64,000 nt of DNA from Vibrio sinaloensis DSM 21326 (GTDB lineage Bacteria > Pseudomonadota > Gammaproteobacteria > Enterobacterales > Vibrionaceae). The notes below the pieces were generated by a model. The model was not told the origin of the DNA, did not search any database, and was given only the letters and a program-made list of their open reading frames with translations. Below are positions 48,390 through 56,334 of the stretch, one piece after another (position 1 is the stretch's first letter; each line of letters begins with the position of its first letter). The DNA is taken from positions 1 through 64,000 of the forward strand of contig NZ_AEVT01000016.1 in assembly GCF_000189275.1 (NCBI RefSeq), given 5' to 3'. The position numbers and the translations under genes are program-made.

Positions 48390-49448
48390 ATGAGTGAAAT
48401 TAATCGAGCGCTGTCTGAGCTAGTTAACAAAAGTTCAACGTCTATCACCGCATTGACACCTGCGAAAATTGCACCTGTTAAGCAACGAGCTGTATTACCT
48501 TGGGTTGTTGGGACTTTCTCTCTCAGCCTAGCGGTTGGAGGTTGGGCAGTTTCCTCTCAAGCTCCGGGCCAGCAGTCTTTCACCACCGCTATCTCTCATT
48601 TGCCGAGCCAAGGAACTGTGATTTCAGAGAGTACGACGTCTGAGTCACCGACCTCCAAGGTTGCCTCTCAAACTGGTGTCATTTACCCAAAAACATCAGA
48701 GCCACCCTTGCCGAACATCAGCCAGAGCTCAACCCTCGAAGAGGAGCAGGCAATTGTTAACCCAACCAAGACCGAACAACCAGAGCCCAGCAAGCCAGTG
48801 TTGTTGGCTAAAGTAACGCCTACCCCAACAGCTGAAGTTGGAGGCATGGTTGTTGAGCAGGTCGAGCTCTCTGCTGAGCAATTGTCTGAGCGAGCAGAGA
48901 AAAAAGCCCAAAAGGCGTTAGATAACAATAATCTAAAACTTGCGCTTGAACAGTATCGCGAGGCTCTAAGGTATACTCCAAGCAACATTCAAGTACGTCA
49001 AAAACTGTCTGCGCTTTACTATGGGAAAGGGGAGGCGCGTAAGTCTTTTGAACTGTTGCAAAAAGGGATTAGCCTTCAGCCAGATAACGTTACGCTGCGA
49101 ATGTCTTTGGCAAAGCTCCTGATGAAAGAGCAGCGAACGCAGGCTGCATTGAGTGTGCTGTCTGCGATGCCTACCCAGCCAACCGTTGAGTACTTGTCCT
49201 TACGAGGTGTCTTGGCGCAAAAAAATGATCAGAATGCGATTGCGCTAGGAAGTTATCAAAAGTTAGTTGAGCTTGAGCCACAAAGTGGTCGATGGTGGTT
49301 AGGGTTAGCGATTCAACAAGAGCGAACTTTGGAGTTTGAGCAAGCCAAGGCTTCCTATACGAAGGCGCTTGAAGGGTTGGGCTTATCAGGTCAATCACAG
49401 CAATTCATTCGTGATCGGTTGGTGTTGATTGAGCAGATAGGAGAATAA
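48390..49448 (+). CDS. mshN: MSHA biogenesis protein MshN (TPR)
   Basis: Membrane-anchored TPR protein. The 352-residue product has one helix (about 35-53, LPWVVGTFSLSLAVGG), a Pro/Ser/Thr/Glu-rich linker (about 60-155) and C-terminal tetratricopeptide repeats (about 165-345). TPR pilot-like proteins assist secretin or pilus assembly; the specific role of MshN is not established. mshE starts 3 bases after its stop. Confidence 0.9.
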   Translation: MSEINRALSELVNKSSTSITALTPAKIAPVKQRAVLPWVVGTFSLSLAVGGWAVSSQAPGQQSFTTAISHLPSQGTVISESTTSESPTSKVASQTGVIYPKTSEPPLPNISQSSTLEEEQAIVNPTKTEQPEPSKPVLLAKVTPTPTAEVGGMVVEQVELSAEQLSERAEKKAQKALDNNNLKLALEQYREALRYTPSNIQVRQKLSALYYGKGEARKSFELLQKGISLQPDNVTLRMSLAKLLMKEQRTQAALSVLSAMPTQPTVEYLSLRGVLAQKNDQNAIALGSYQKLVELEPQSGRWWLGLAIQQERTLEFEQAKASYTKALEGLGLSGQSQQFIRDRLVLIEQIGE

Positions 49449-49451
49449 ACA

Positions 49452-51176
49452 GTGCGAATTAAGCTACGTAAACGTCTCGGCGATCTGTTAGTTGAAGAAG
49501 GCATCATCACCGAACAACAAGTCGAACAAGCGCTGGCCGCGCAAAAATCGACGGGTAGAAAGCTGGGCGCGGCCTTAATTGAACTCGGTTTTTTAACCGA
49601 GCATCAAATGTTGAGCTTCTTATCTCAACAGTTAGATATCCCGCTGATTGATTTAAGTCGGGCAGACGTCGATGTTGATGCGGTTCAACTGCTTCCCGAG
49701 GTTCATGCACGCCGCTTGCGTGCACTCGTTATTGGTCGTCAGCATGATACATTGCGGGTTGCGATGAGTGATCCTGCCGATCTGTTTGCTCAAGAAGCTC
49801 TGTTAGGCCAGTTGCCTCAATATGGCATTGAGTTTGTTGTCGCCCCTGAAAAGCAGCTCGTCGATGGGTTTGATCGTTACTACCGACGTACTAAAGAGAT
49901 CGCGTCGTTTGCCGAGCAGCTGCAAGCCGAACACCAGGTGGTCGAAGCGTTTGACTTTAATATTGAAGGCGAAGACAGCGACGAAGTCACCGTCGTTAAA
50001 CTGATTAATTCTCTGTTTGAGGATGCGATACAAATTGGCGCCTCTGATATTCATATAGAGCCTGATGCGAATGTATTGCGCTTAAGGCAGCGTATTGACG
50101 GGGTACTTCACGAGACATTGCTGAATGAAGTCAACATTGCCCCTGCTTTGGTATTACGCCTTAAGCTAATGGCAAACCTAGATATTTCGGAAAAACGCTT
50201 GCCTCAAGATGGGCGCTTCAATATCAAAGCTAAAGGTCAGTCTGTCGATATTCGTATGTCCACCATGCCCGTTCAGTACGGTGAGTCTGTGGTTATGCGT
50301 TTACTTAATCAATCGTCTGGTGTACGTAAACTTGATGAGTCTGGGATCCCTCAGCACCTCCTCGAACGATTGCGTCGCCAATTAAAGCGTCCGCATGGCA
50401 TGATTTTGGTCACTGGCCCAACTGGTTCGGGTAAAACCACCACGCTGTACGGCGCTTTGAGTGAACTGAACACTCCGGGCAAGAAAATCATTACTGCAGA
50501 AGACCCGGTTGAATATCGTTTGCCACGGGTCAATCAAGTTCAAGTAAACCCTAAAATCGACCTCGATTTCTCCACCGTACTGAGAACGTTTCTACGCCAA
50601 GATCCAGATATCATTCTAATCGGTGAGATGCGAGATAAAGAGACTGTTGAGATAGGTTTGAGAGCGGCGTTAACGGGTCACTTGGTATTGAGTACCTTAC
50701 ACACGAACGACGCGGTAGATAGCGCGTTGCGAATGATGGATATGGGGGCTCCTGGCTATCTGGTTGCCAGTGCAGTGCGAGCTGTGGTTGCTCAGCGCTT
50801 GGTGCGTAAAGTATGTCCGGATTGCAAAACAGAAGATACGGTTGACGAGGCTCGACGCCAATGGCTGGCACAGCGCTTCCCGAATCAAGTTGAGAGTGCG
50901 TTTGTCAAAGGGCGAGGGTGTCAGAACTGTAACTTAACTGGCTATCGCGGCCGAATTGGTGTTTTTGAAATGCTTGAACTTGAGCAAGACATGATGGATA
51001 TGCTGCGCGCCAATGACGCGGTCGGCTTTGCTCAAGTGGCTCGCCAGTCAAGCTCATACAAGCCACTGCTTGCCTCTGCGATGGAGTTAGCAATGAGCGG
51101 AGTGGTGAGCTTAGATGAAGTGATGAGCCTAGGTGAAGGTGATTCGTCCGGCGTTGTGCAAGCGATCTACCTCTAG
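49452..51176 (+). CDS. mshE: MSHA pilus extension ATPase MshE
   Basis: GspE/PilB-type hexameric ATPase that powers pilus extension. Its N terminus carries two copies of the c-di-GMP-binding motif RLGxxLxxxGxxxxxxLxxAL-x2-Q: residues 8-31 (RLGDLLVEEG...) and 37-60 (KLGAALIELG...). Walker A TGPTGSGKTTT is near residue 321, with the Asp box and Walker B in IILIGEMRDKETV, and a tetracysteine zinc site CPDC...CQNC near 455-495. It starts at GTG 49452 with TAGGAG upstream. 574 residues, full length. Confidence 0.95.
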   Translation: MRIKLRKRLGDLLVEEGIITEQQVEQALAAQKSTGRKLGAALIELGFLTEHQMLSFLSQQLDIPLIDLSRADVDVDAVQLLPEVHARRLRALVIGRQHDTLRVAMSDPADLFAQEALLGQLPQYGIEFVVAPEKQLVDGFDRYYRRTKEIASFAEQLQAEHQVVEAFDFNIEGEDSDEVTVVKLINSLFEDAIQIGASDIHIEPDANVLRLRQRIDGVLHETLLNEVNIAPALVLRLKLMANLDISEKRLPQDGRFNIKAKGQSVDIRMSTMPVQYGESVVMRLLNQSSGVRKLDESGIPQHLLERLRRQLKRPHGMILVTGPTGSGKTTTLYGALSELNTPGKKIITAEDPVEYRLPRVNQVQVNPKIDLDFSTVLRTFLRQDPDIILIGEMRDKETVEIGLRAALTGHLVLSTLHTNDAVDSALRMMDMGAPGYLVASAVRAVVAQRLVRKVCPDCKTEDTVDEARRQWLAQRFPNQVESAFVKGRGCQNCNLTGYRGRIGVFEMLELEQDMMDMLRANDAVGFAQVARQSSSYKPLLASAMELAMSGVVSLDEVMSLGEGDSSGVVQAIYL

Positions 51177-51184
51177 GTTGAACT

Positions 51185-52405
51185 ATGGCTATATTTCATT
51201 ACCAAGGGCGAAATTTAGATGGCAGTGCGGTTTCTGGGGAAATAGAAGCGGCCAACCAAGATGTTGCGGCTGAGCAGTTGATGAGCAAAGGCGTTATTCC
51301 TACGCAACTACAAGTTGGAAAAGGTAAGTCTGCTTTTAATATTGACCTCAAAGCTCTGTTTACCCCTGCGGTACCGCTGGAAGCGTTGGTTATATTTTGC
51401 CGTCAACTTTATAGCTTAACCAAAGCGGGTGTGCCCTTGTTACGCTCAATGAAAGGCTTGAGTACCAACTGCGCGAATAAGCAACTGCAAACTGCGCTGG
51501 AAGAAGTTACCCAAGAGTTGACCAACGGACGCAGCTTAGCGGGCTCGATGCAGATGCACTCAAAAGTGTTTAGCCAGCTGTTTGTTTCGATGATCAATGT
51601 CGGTGAGAACACGGGTCGCTTAGATCAAGCGTTACTGCAACTGGCAAATTACTATGAACAAGAGGTCGAGACACGTAAGCGAATTAAAACGGCAATGCGT
51701 TACCCGACTTTTGTGATCAGCTTTATCGTGGTTGCTCTGTTTATTCTCAACGTAAAAGTCATTCCTCAGTTCGCCACCATGTTCAACCGCTTTGGGGTCG
51801 ATCTGCCGCTACCGACGCGCATTTTGATTAATACTTCTGACTTTTTCGTTAATTATTGGCTAGTGATGATTGCCGTGATGGTTGGGCTTTTCTTTGCATT
51901 CAGTAGTTGGGTTAAAACAGCGTCTGGGCGCGAAAAATGGGATAAATTTCGTCTACGTATGCCCATTGTTGGGCCGCTAGTAAATCGGGCGCAACTGTCA
52001 CGATTTTCCCGTACATTTGCCTTAATGCTTAAAGCAGGTGTACCGCTAAACCAATCGCTAGCGTTAGCGGCTGAAGCGCTAGGTAACCGGTTTCTTGAGA
52101 ATCGCTTACTTGAAATGAAAGCGTCGATAGAGGCTGGAGGAACGATCTCAGCGACGGCAATAAATAGCGGTATTTTTACCCCATTGGTGATTCAGATGAT
52201 TTCAGTGGGTGAAGAAACGGGGCGCATTGATGAGCTGCTGCTGGAAGTCGCTGATTTTTATGATCGCGAAGTGGATTACGACCTAAAAACACTCACAGCA
52301 CGAATTGAGCCTATCTTATTGTTAATTGTGGCGGGTATGGTCTTGATTCTCGCATTGGGTATATTCCTACCGATGTGGGGCATGCTCGATGCGATTAAAG
52401 GCTAG
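51185..52405 (+). CDS. mshG: MSHA platform protein MshG
   Basis: GspF/PilC-type polytopic inner-membrane platform. The 406-residue protein has two homologous cytoplasmic GspF domains (about 70-190 and 270-390) and three membrane helices (around 170-190, 220-240 and 375-395). It couples MshE to the growing pilus. The start of mshF overlaps its end by 17 bases. Confidence 0.94.
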   Translation: MAIFHYQGRNLDGSAVSGEIEAANQDVAAEQLMSKGVIPTQLQVGKGKSAFNIDLKALFTPAVPLEALVIFCRQLYSLTKAGVPLLRSMKGLSTNCANKQLQTALEEVTQELTNGRSLAGSMQMHSKVFSQLFVSMINVGENTGRLDQALLQLANYYEQEVETRKRIKTAMRYPTFVISFIVVALFILNVKVIPQFATMFNRFGVDLPLPTRILINTSDFFVNYWLVMIAVMVGLFFAFSSWVKTASGREKWDKFRLRMPIVGPLVNRAQLSRFSRTFALMLKAGVPLNQSLALAAEALGNRFLENRLLEMKASIEAGGTISATAINSGIFTPLVIQMISVGEETGRIDELLLEVADFYDREVDYDLKTLTARIEPILLLIVAGMVLILALGIFLPMWGMLDAIKG

Positions 52406-52871
52406 CCAATACTATTTGTTACGCCGAGTCAGGTTTAGCGTGTGGTTACTGGTTATTGTCATTCTGCTGTTGAGTTTTATTTCGTCGTTTCAAGATGTAG
52501 AAAATGAAGCCAGTGATAGTGCGTTCTTAGTGGCGAGCAAGCGAATTATTGAGCGGGCAAGCTTTTACAAACAAAAGTGGTTATTGGCTGGGCAGCCGCC
52601 ACGATTGGAATTGGACGAAAAGGTGTTAGCTATTTCGCAAAATGGTTGGGTGTTACCAATACAGAACGAAAATAGCGTAGATTGTGATTACTGGCTTGGC
52701 GTACTCTATCCGGAAAAGAGAGTGTTAGAAAGTATGCCGGCAAAGGTGGGTGACCTCAGCAAAGGTGACACACACTATCGCTGCGATTACGATTATGGCG
52801 ATAATCGACACCTTGTTATCGACCTGAACAATAAGCAATTTTCTGCTAAAGTTGTTTTTGTGGCGGAGTAG
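52389..52871 (+). CDS. mshF: MSHA biogenesis protein MshF
   Basis: A 160-residue protein with an N-terminal helix (about 16-35, RFSVWLLVIVILLLSFISSF) and a small periplasmic domain. Role in MSHA assembly is not known. It is the last gene of the secretory set, and its ATG lies inside mshG. The structural operon promoter follows. Confidence 0.85.
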   Translation: MRLKASQYYLLRRVRFSVWLLVIVILLLSFISSFQDVENEASDSAFLVASKRIIERASFYKQKWLLAGQPPRLELDEKVLAISQNGWVLPIQNENSVDCDYWLGVLYPEKRVLESMPAKVGDLSKGDTHYRCDYDYGDNRHLVIDLNNKQFSAKVVFVAE

Positions 52872-52913
52872 TCTTTTTGATGGAGTAATCGTGGCGCTGG
52901 ACTAATGCCTCGG

Positions 52914-52919
52914 TATAAT
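52914..52919 (+). promoter_or_regulatory. -10 element of the MSHA structural operon
   Basis: A perfect TATAAT at 52914-52919, 30 bases before the mshB start, fits the known position of the structural operon promoter in V. cholerae. The -35 region (GTGGCG) is poor. Confidence 0.5.
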
Positions 52920-52949
52920 ACGCAGTACTGATAAGTGGAAAAAGTGTAT

Positions 52950-53525
52950 ATGTATAACAAGCAATCAGGCTTTTCTTTAGTTGAACTCGTCGTGGTTATT
53001 GTGGTGGTCGGTTTACTTGCTGTCGCTGCGTTGCCTCGCTTTCTAGATGTGACGGATGAAGCCAAAAAAGCCAGCATCGAAGGGGTTGCGGGAGGCTTTG
53101 CAACAGGGGTACTGTCGGCTAGAGCGCAATGGGAGGCAGAGGCTCGACCTTCTACCACGCTGAATAACGAGAAGTACAATACTGTCGACTATGATGGTGT
53201 CGATTTTTGGTTAACACGTTCCGAAGATAGCAGTGGTGCCGATACAGGGTTTCGTGACGGATATCCACTGGCATTGAACACAGATAACAACAGCTTCCCT
53301 ACTCAGTTGGTTGATCAGGATTGCATCGATTTAATGAACAACCTGCTGCAAAACCCACCTAACGTCGATACGGTGGATAACGCAGCAAGTGACTCGAACG
53401 TAAAGTATACAGCCCAAGCGGATGACGGTGCGTCTAAATGTATTTATACACAGAAAGAAGGTAACACCGACCATCAGTTTGAGTATGAAATAGAAAATGG
53501 TCGTGTGACCGTAACGCTGCAGTGA
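52950..53525 (+). CDS. mshB: MSHA minor pilin MshB
   Basis: Type IV pre-pilin with leader MYNKQSG and cleavage before Phe in FSLVELVVVIVVVGLL; Glu5 is present. The 191-residue precursor is processed by PilD (encoded elsewhere). The C-terminal domain is larger than MshA and has a Cys pair (DCIDL...SKCIY) that may form the D-loop disulphide. ATG at 52950 gives the exact leader. Directly upstream of mshA, 32 bases apart. Confidence 0.92.
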   Translation: MYNKQSGFSLVELVVVIVVVGLLAVAALPRFLDVTDEAKKASIEGVAGGFATGVLSARAQWEAEARPSTTLNNEKYNTVDYDGVDFWLTRSEDSSGADTGFRDGYPLALNTDNNSFPTQLVDQDCIDLMNNLLQNPPNVDTVDNAASDSNVKYTAQADDGASKCIYTQKEGNTDHQFEYEIENGRVTVTLQ

Positions 53526-53557
53526 TACTGCGATAACAACATAGAGAGATGATAACT

Positions 53558-54007
53558 ATGAAAAGACAAGGCGGTTTCACCCTAATTGAGCTAGTGGTGG
53601 TAATTGTTATTCTGGGTATTCTTGCAGTAACTGCAGCACCAAGATTTTTAAACTTGCAAGATGATGCGCGTAACGCGTCATTGCAAGGTTTAAAAGGCGC
53701 TATTGATGGAGCTGCGGGCATTGTTTACGGTAAGGCTGCCATTAATGGTGTTGAGGCAAGTGGCGCTGCAAACGTTGATGGTATTGCTACGGCATTTGGT
53801 TACCCTGATGCGACTTCATCTGGTATCGTTGCAGCTGTCGTTGGTTTAGAAACTGACTGGGCCGTGACGAGTAGTAGCGATACTTCTATTACATTTGGTT
53901 TTGAGTCTACGGATACAACATGTACGGTGACTTACAATGAAGCCTCTGGTACCTCAGTAGCATCTGCTGCAAGTTCCTTGCTTAACTTAGGTACAGGCTG
54001 TCAATAA
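53558..54007 (+). CDS. mshA: Major mannose-sensitive haemagglutinin pilin MshA
   Basis: Major pilin of the MSHA pilus used in surface attachment and biofilm. The leader MKRQGG is followed by mature [24 protein letters not shown] (type IV N-methyl helix, Glu5). The 149-residue precursor has two C-terminal cysteines (TTCTV and GTGCQ), likely a disulphide. The ATG at 53558 lies 9 bases after AGAGAG and is preferred to 53549. A strong terminator follows, which should make mshA the most abundant transcript. Confidence 0.96.
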   Translation: MKRQGGFTLIELVVVIVILGILAVTAAPRFLNLQDDARNASLQGLKGAIDGAAGIVYGKAAINGVEASGAANVDGIATAFGYPDATSSGIVAAVVGLETDWAVTSSSDTSITFGFESTDTTCTVTYNEASGTSVASAASSLLNLGTGCQ

Positions 54008-54014
54008 TCCTCTA

Positions 54015-54046
54015 GTAAGGCCAGCTTTGCTGGCCTTACTATTTTC
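54015..54046 (+). terminator. Terminator after mshA
   Basis: Eleven-bp perfect stem GTAAGGCCAGC / GCTGGCCTTAC with a TTT loop, then TATTTTC. Probably partial, letting some reads pass to mshC. Confidence 0.85.
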
Positions 54047-54154
54047 TACTCTCTTCCTTCACGATAATTCCTTCTCAATTTCGACAGAAAGCGACTGCAG
54101 CTTAGTGAATCTCACTTATAATCTAACCAGTAAATTGAATTACTTAGGTTGAAT

Positions 54155-54634
54155 ATGGACAGTAAACTGGGTGCGGGTTTTACCTTGGTTGAACTTATCG
54201 TCGTAATTTTGTTATTAGCGATAATCTCCCTATACGCTGCGAGTCGTTATTCTGGTCGCGACGACGTGGCAGCTATGGTAGTGCAAGAGCAAGTCATATC
54301 TGTTGTCCGCCAAGTTCAAGTAAATCGTATGCAGTCTAACGTCAGTGTGAGCGCAGCCTTGGCGACCAATAGTAATTTTGTCCTTGATGTAGAAGCCAAT
54401 TGCGTTGGCTCAGGAGCCGCGTGTGAGCAAGCTTCTGATTCTCGTAGTGATTGGGTCCGCTCCGATACGGTGACCTTTACCTCTAACCCTGCGGCACCTC
54501 TCTACTTTGACCTTCTCGGTAATCCTGCTGGTTCTGCCGCCTCTGGTGCCACCATTACCATTACTTCTAGTGAGCAAAGCTGTACCGTAGCGATCAACAC
54601 GCAAGGTTATGTGTCTCGTGGAGGGTGCTCATGA
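54155..54634 (+). CDS. mshC: MSHA minor pilin MshC
   Basis: Pre-pilin with leader MDSKLGAG and cleavage before FTLVELIVV; 159 residues. The C-terminal domain has a Cys pair (NCVGSGAAC) and another (SCTVA...GGCS). ATG at 54155 fits the leader. A TATAAT at 54117-54122 lies upstream and may be a promoter of its own. The mshD start overlaps its stop (ATGA). Confidence 0.9.
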   Translation: MDSKLGAGFTLVELIVVILLLAIISLYAASRYSGRDDVAAMVVQEQVISVVRQVQVNRMQSNVSVSAALATNSNFVLDVEANCVGSGAACEQASDSRSDWVRSDTVTFTSNPAAPLYFDLLGNPAGSAASGATITITSSEQSCTVAINTQGYVSRGGCS

Positions 54635-55182
54635 GTAAAGTGAGAGGCTTTACCCTTGTTGAGAGCATTATCGTCATTGTAGTGATGGGGTTCGCCATGA
54701 TCACCATTAGCCAATTTCTCGTTCCACAAATCACGCGCTCGGCGAACCCTCACTATCAAACCCGCGCGGCAGCATTGGGTCAAAGTGTGATGTCTACGAT
54801 TCTCGCTCGTGGTTTTGACCAATATAGCGATTTTACGGGTGGCTCTTTGCGCTGTGGAGAAGGTGCAGCGGCCGCAACTAACCATCAATTCTGCTCAGGG
54901 ACCGATGTGTCGGTTAATCCACTGGGGGATGATGGAGAGGCTGTCACCGACTACAACGATGTGGATGATTATATTGGCTGCTGGGAGCCTGAAGGAGCAA
55001 ACGGCTGTAAGGATTTGAATGTGTTAGTCGGTGATGGTGTAGGTAATACCAGCTACCGGAATTTTCGCTTAGATGTTGATGTAGTTTATCAAGAGCAAAG
55101 CTTGATTAAGAGGGTGGTTCTCACCGTCTCAGCAATCAATCAAGTTCCGATTCAATTACAGGCGTTGAAGGGGAATTACTGA
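54631..55182 (+). CDS. mshD: MSHA minor pilin MshD
   Basis: Pre-pilin with leader MSKVRG and cleavage before FTLVESIIV; the position-5 Glu is present. 183 residues, with cysteines in LRCGEG and HQFCSG and in IGCWEPEGANGCKD. GGAGGG precedes ATG 54631. Overlaps mshC by 4 bases and mshO by one. Confidence 0.9.
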   Translation: MSKVRGFTLVESIIVIVVMGFAMITISQFLVPQITRSANPHYQTRAAALGQSVMSTILARGFDQYSDFTGGSLRCGEGAAAATNHQFCSGTDVSVNPLGDDGEAVTDYNDVDDYIGCWEPEGANGCKDLNVLVGDGVGNTSYRNFRLDVDVVYQEQSLIKRVVLTVSAINQVPIQLQALKGNY

Positions 55183-55907
55183 TGAGTAAGCGCGGCTTCA
55201 CCCTGATTGAAATGGTGATCACCTTAATTGTTGGCAGTATCTTAGTGCTCGGAATTGCAGGCTTTGTCGAGCTTGGTGCTCGCGGTTACAGCGATACGAT
55301 TGAAAGGCAACGTTTGCAAATCCAAGCTAAGTTTGTCTTGGAAAAGATGTCGCGTGAAGTGCGTCATGCGGTGCCAAACATGTTCAGTAATGATCTGGTG
55401 TTTGCAGGGGCCGATGACTGCATCTCGTTTTTTCCGATTGTGACCTCTGGTTTTTACGCAGTGTCTGGTGCCGACTTGCAGTTTGTTGTCGGGACTGAAA
55501 ACCTTTCCGTAGATGATATTAGTGAGCTATCTCTCGTGATCAACCCGACTGAGCCTACCCCGACGAACAATGTTTTTGCTCTTGATGCCGTCTCGAGTGC
55601 GAGTCAGGTGTTTGTTCTTAATGATGACGCTAATAATCTCGTCGGCAACTCAGTCTCTAATCGCCACTACGTTTATGATGCGAATGGAGAGGTCAGTTAC
55701 TGTTTGATAAACCAGAGAGTCCAACGTTTGGTCAATCGAGTTAACATTGTTCCCGTATCGGATTCAGGGGTAACAGGAAGTTTGAACTACACACCAGCGA
55801 CCGTACAAAACAATGGCATTGTTCATATTAACCTAAACTTTACTAATCAGGCTGGGGATGAGTCGACCAACTTCCGTCAAGACGTGCAGGTGATCAATGT
55901 TCCTTAG
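55182..55907 (+). CDS. mshO: MSHA pilin-like protein MshO
   Basis: PilW/GspJ-like pseudopilin: leader MSKRG, mature FTLIEMVITLIVGSILVL with Glu5. The 241-residue product is the largest minor pilin, as GspJ/PilW proteins are. Its 3' end overlaps the mshP start by 11 bases, so translation is coupled. Confidence 0.9.
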   Translation: MSKRGFTLIEMVITLIVGSILVLGIAGFVELGARGYSDTIERQRLQIQAKFVLEKMSREVRHAVPNMFSNDLVFAGADDCISFFPIVTSGFYAVSGADLQFVVGTENLSVDDISELSLVINPTEPTPTNNVFALDAVSSASQVFVLNDDANNLVGNSVSNRHYVYDANGEVSYCLINQRVQRLVNRVNIVPVSDSGVTGSLNYTPATVQNNGIVHINLNFTNQAGDESTNFRQDVQVINVP

Positions 55908-56334
55908 GAAAGCGCAATCAGGCAGTTTGTATATAGTGGTCATCTTTGTTCTAGTAGTGATGGGCTTTCTTGCGACCAGTTTGAGCCGTATCGAATGGTC
56001 AAATAGTGACGCTCACAGTAAAGATGTGATGGGTTTACAAGCTTCTTTGCTTGCTTACTCTGCGAACGAATTAGTCCTTAGAGACATCTACCCACCGCGT
56101 GCCGCGCTAACGGATTCGTTCGATGTTGCGGCGGCCTGCTTAGCGGCTAATGGAACAACGCGAGCGGTTACGGCTAGTGTAAGCTGCCAAGACGTGGCCA
56201 TTGAGTGTGAGCCGCGTGGAGGCGTACTTGCCGATGGCGCCCAGCTTTACGTATTAACTTCGATTGCTATTTGTGGAACTGGGCTTAACCAGATGCAACG
56301 CAGCCAAGAAGTGTGGTTAAGGGACACTCCATGA
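55897..56334 (+). CDS. mshP: MSHA pilin-like protein MshP
   Basis: A 145-residue PilX/GspK-like protein. The pre-pilin leader is atypical: MFLRKAQSG then SLYIVVIFVLVVMGFLA, with no glutamate at position 5, as in GspK-type tips. It lies between mshO and mshQ with overlaps on both sides. The C-terminal part is short and polar, with three or four cysteines. Confidence 0.85.
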   Translation: MFLRKAQSGSLYIVVIFVLVVMGFLATSLSRIEWSNSDAHSKDVMGLQASLLAYSANELVLRDIYPPRAALTDSFDVAAACLAANGTTRAVTASVSCQDVAIECEPRGGVLADGAQLYVLTSIAICGTGLNQMQRSQEVWLRDTP

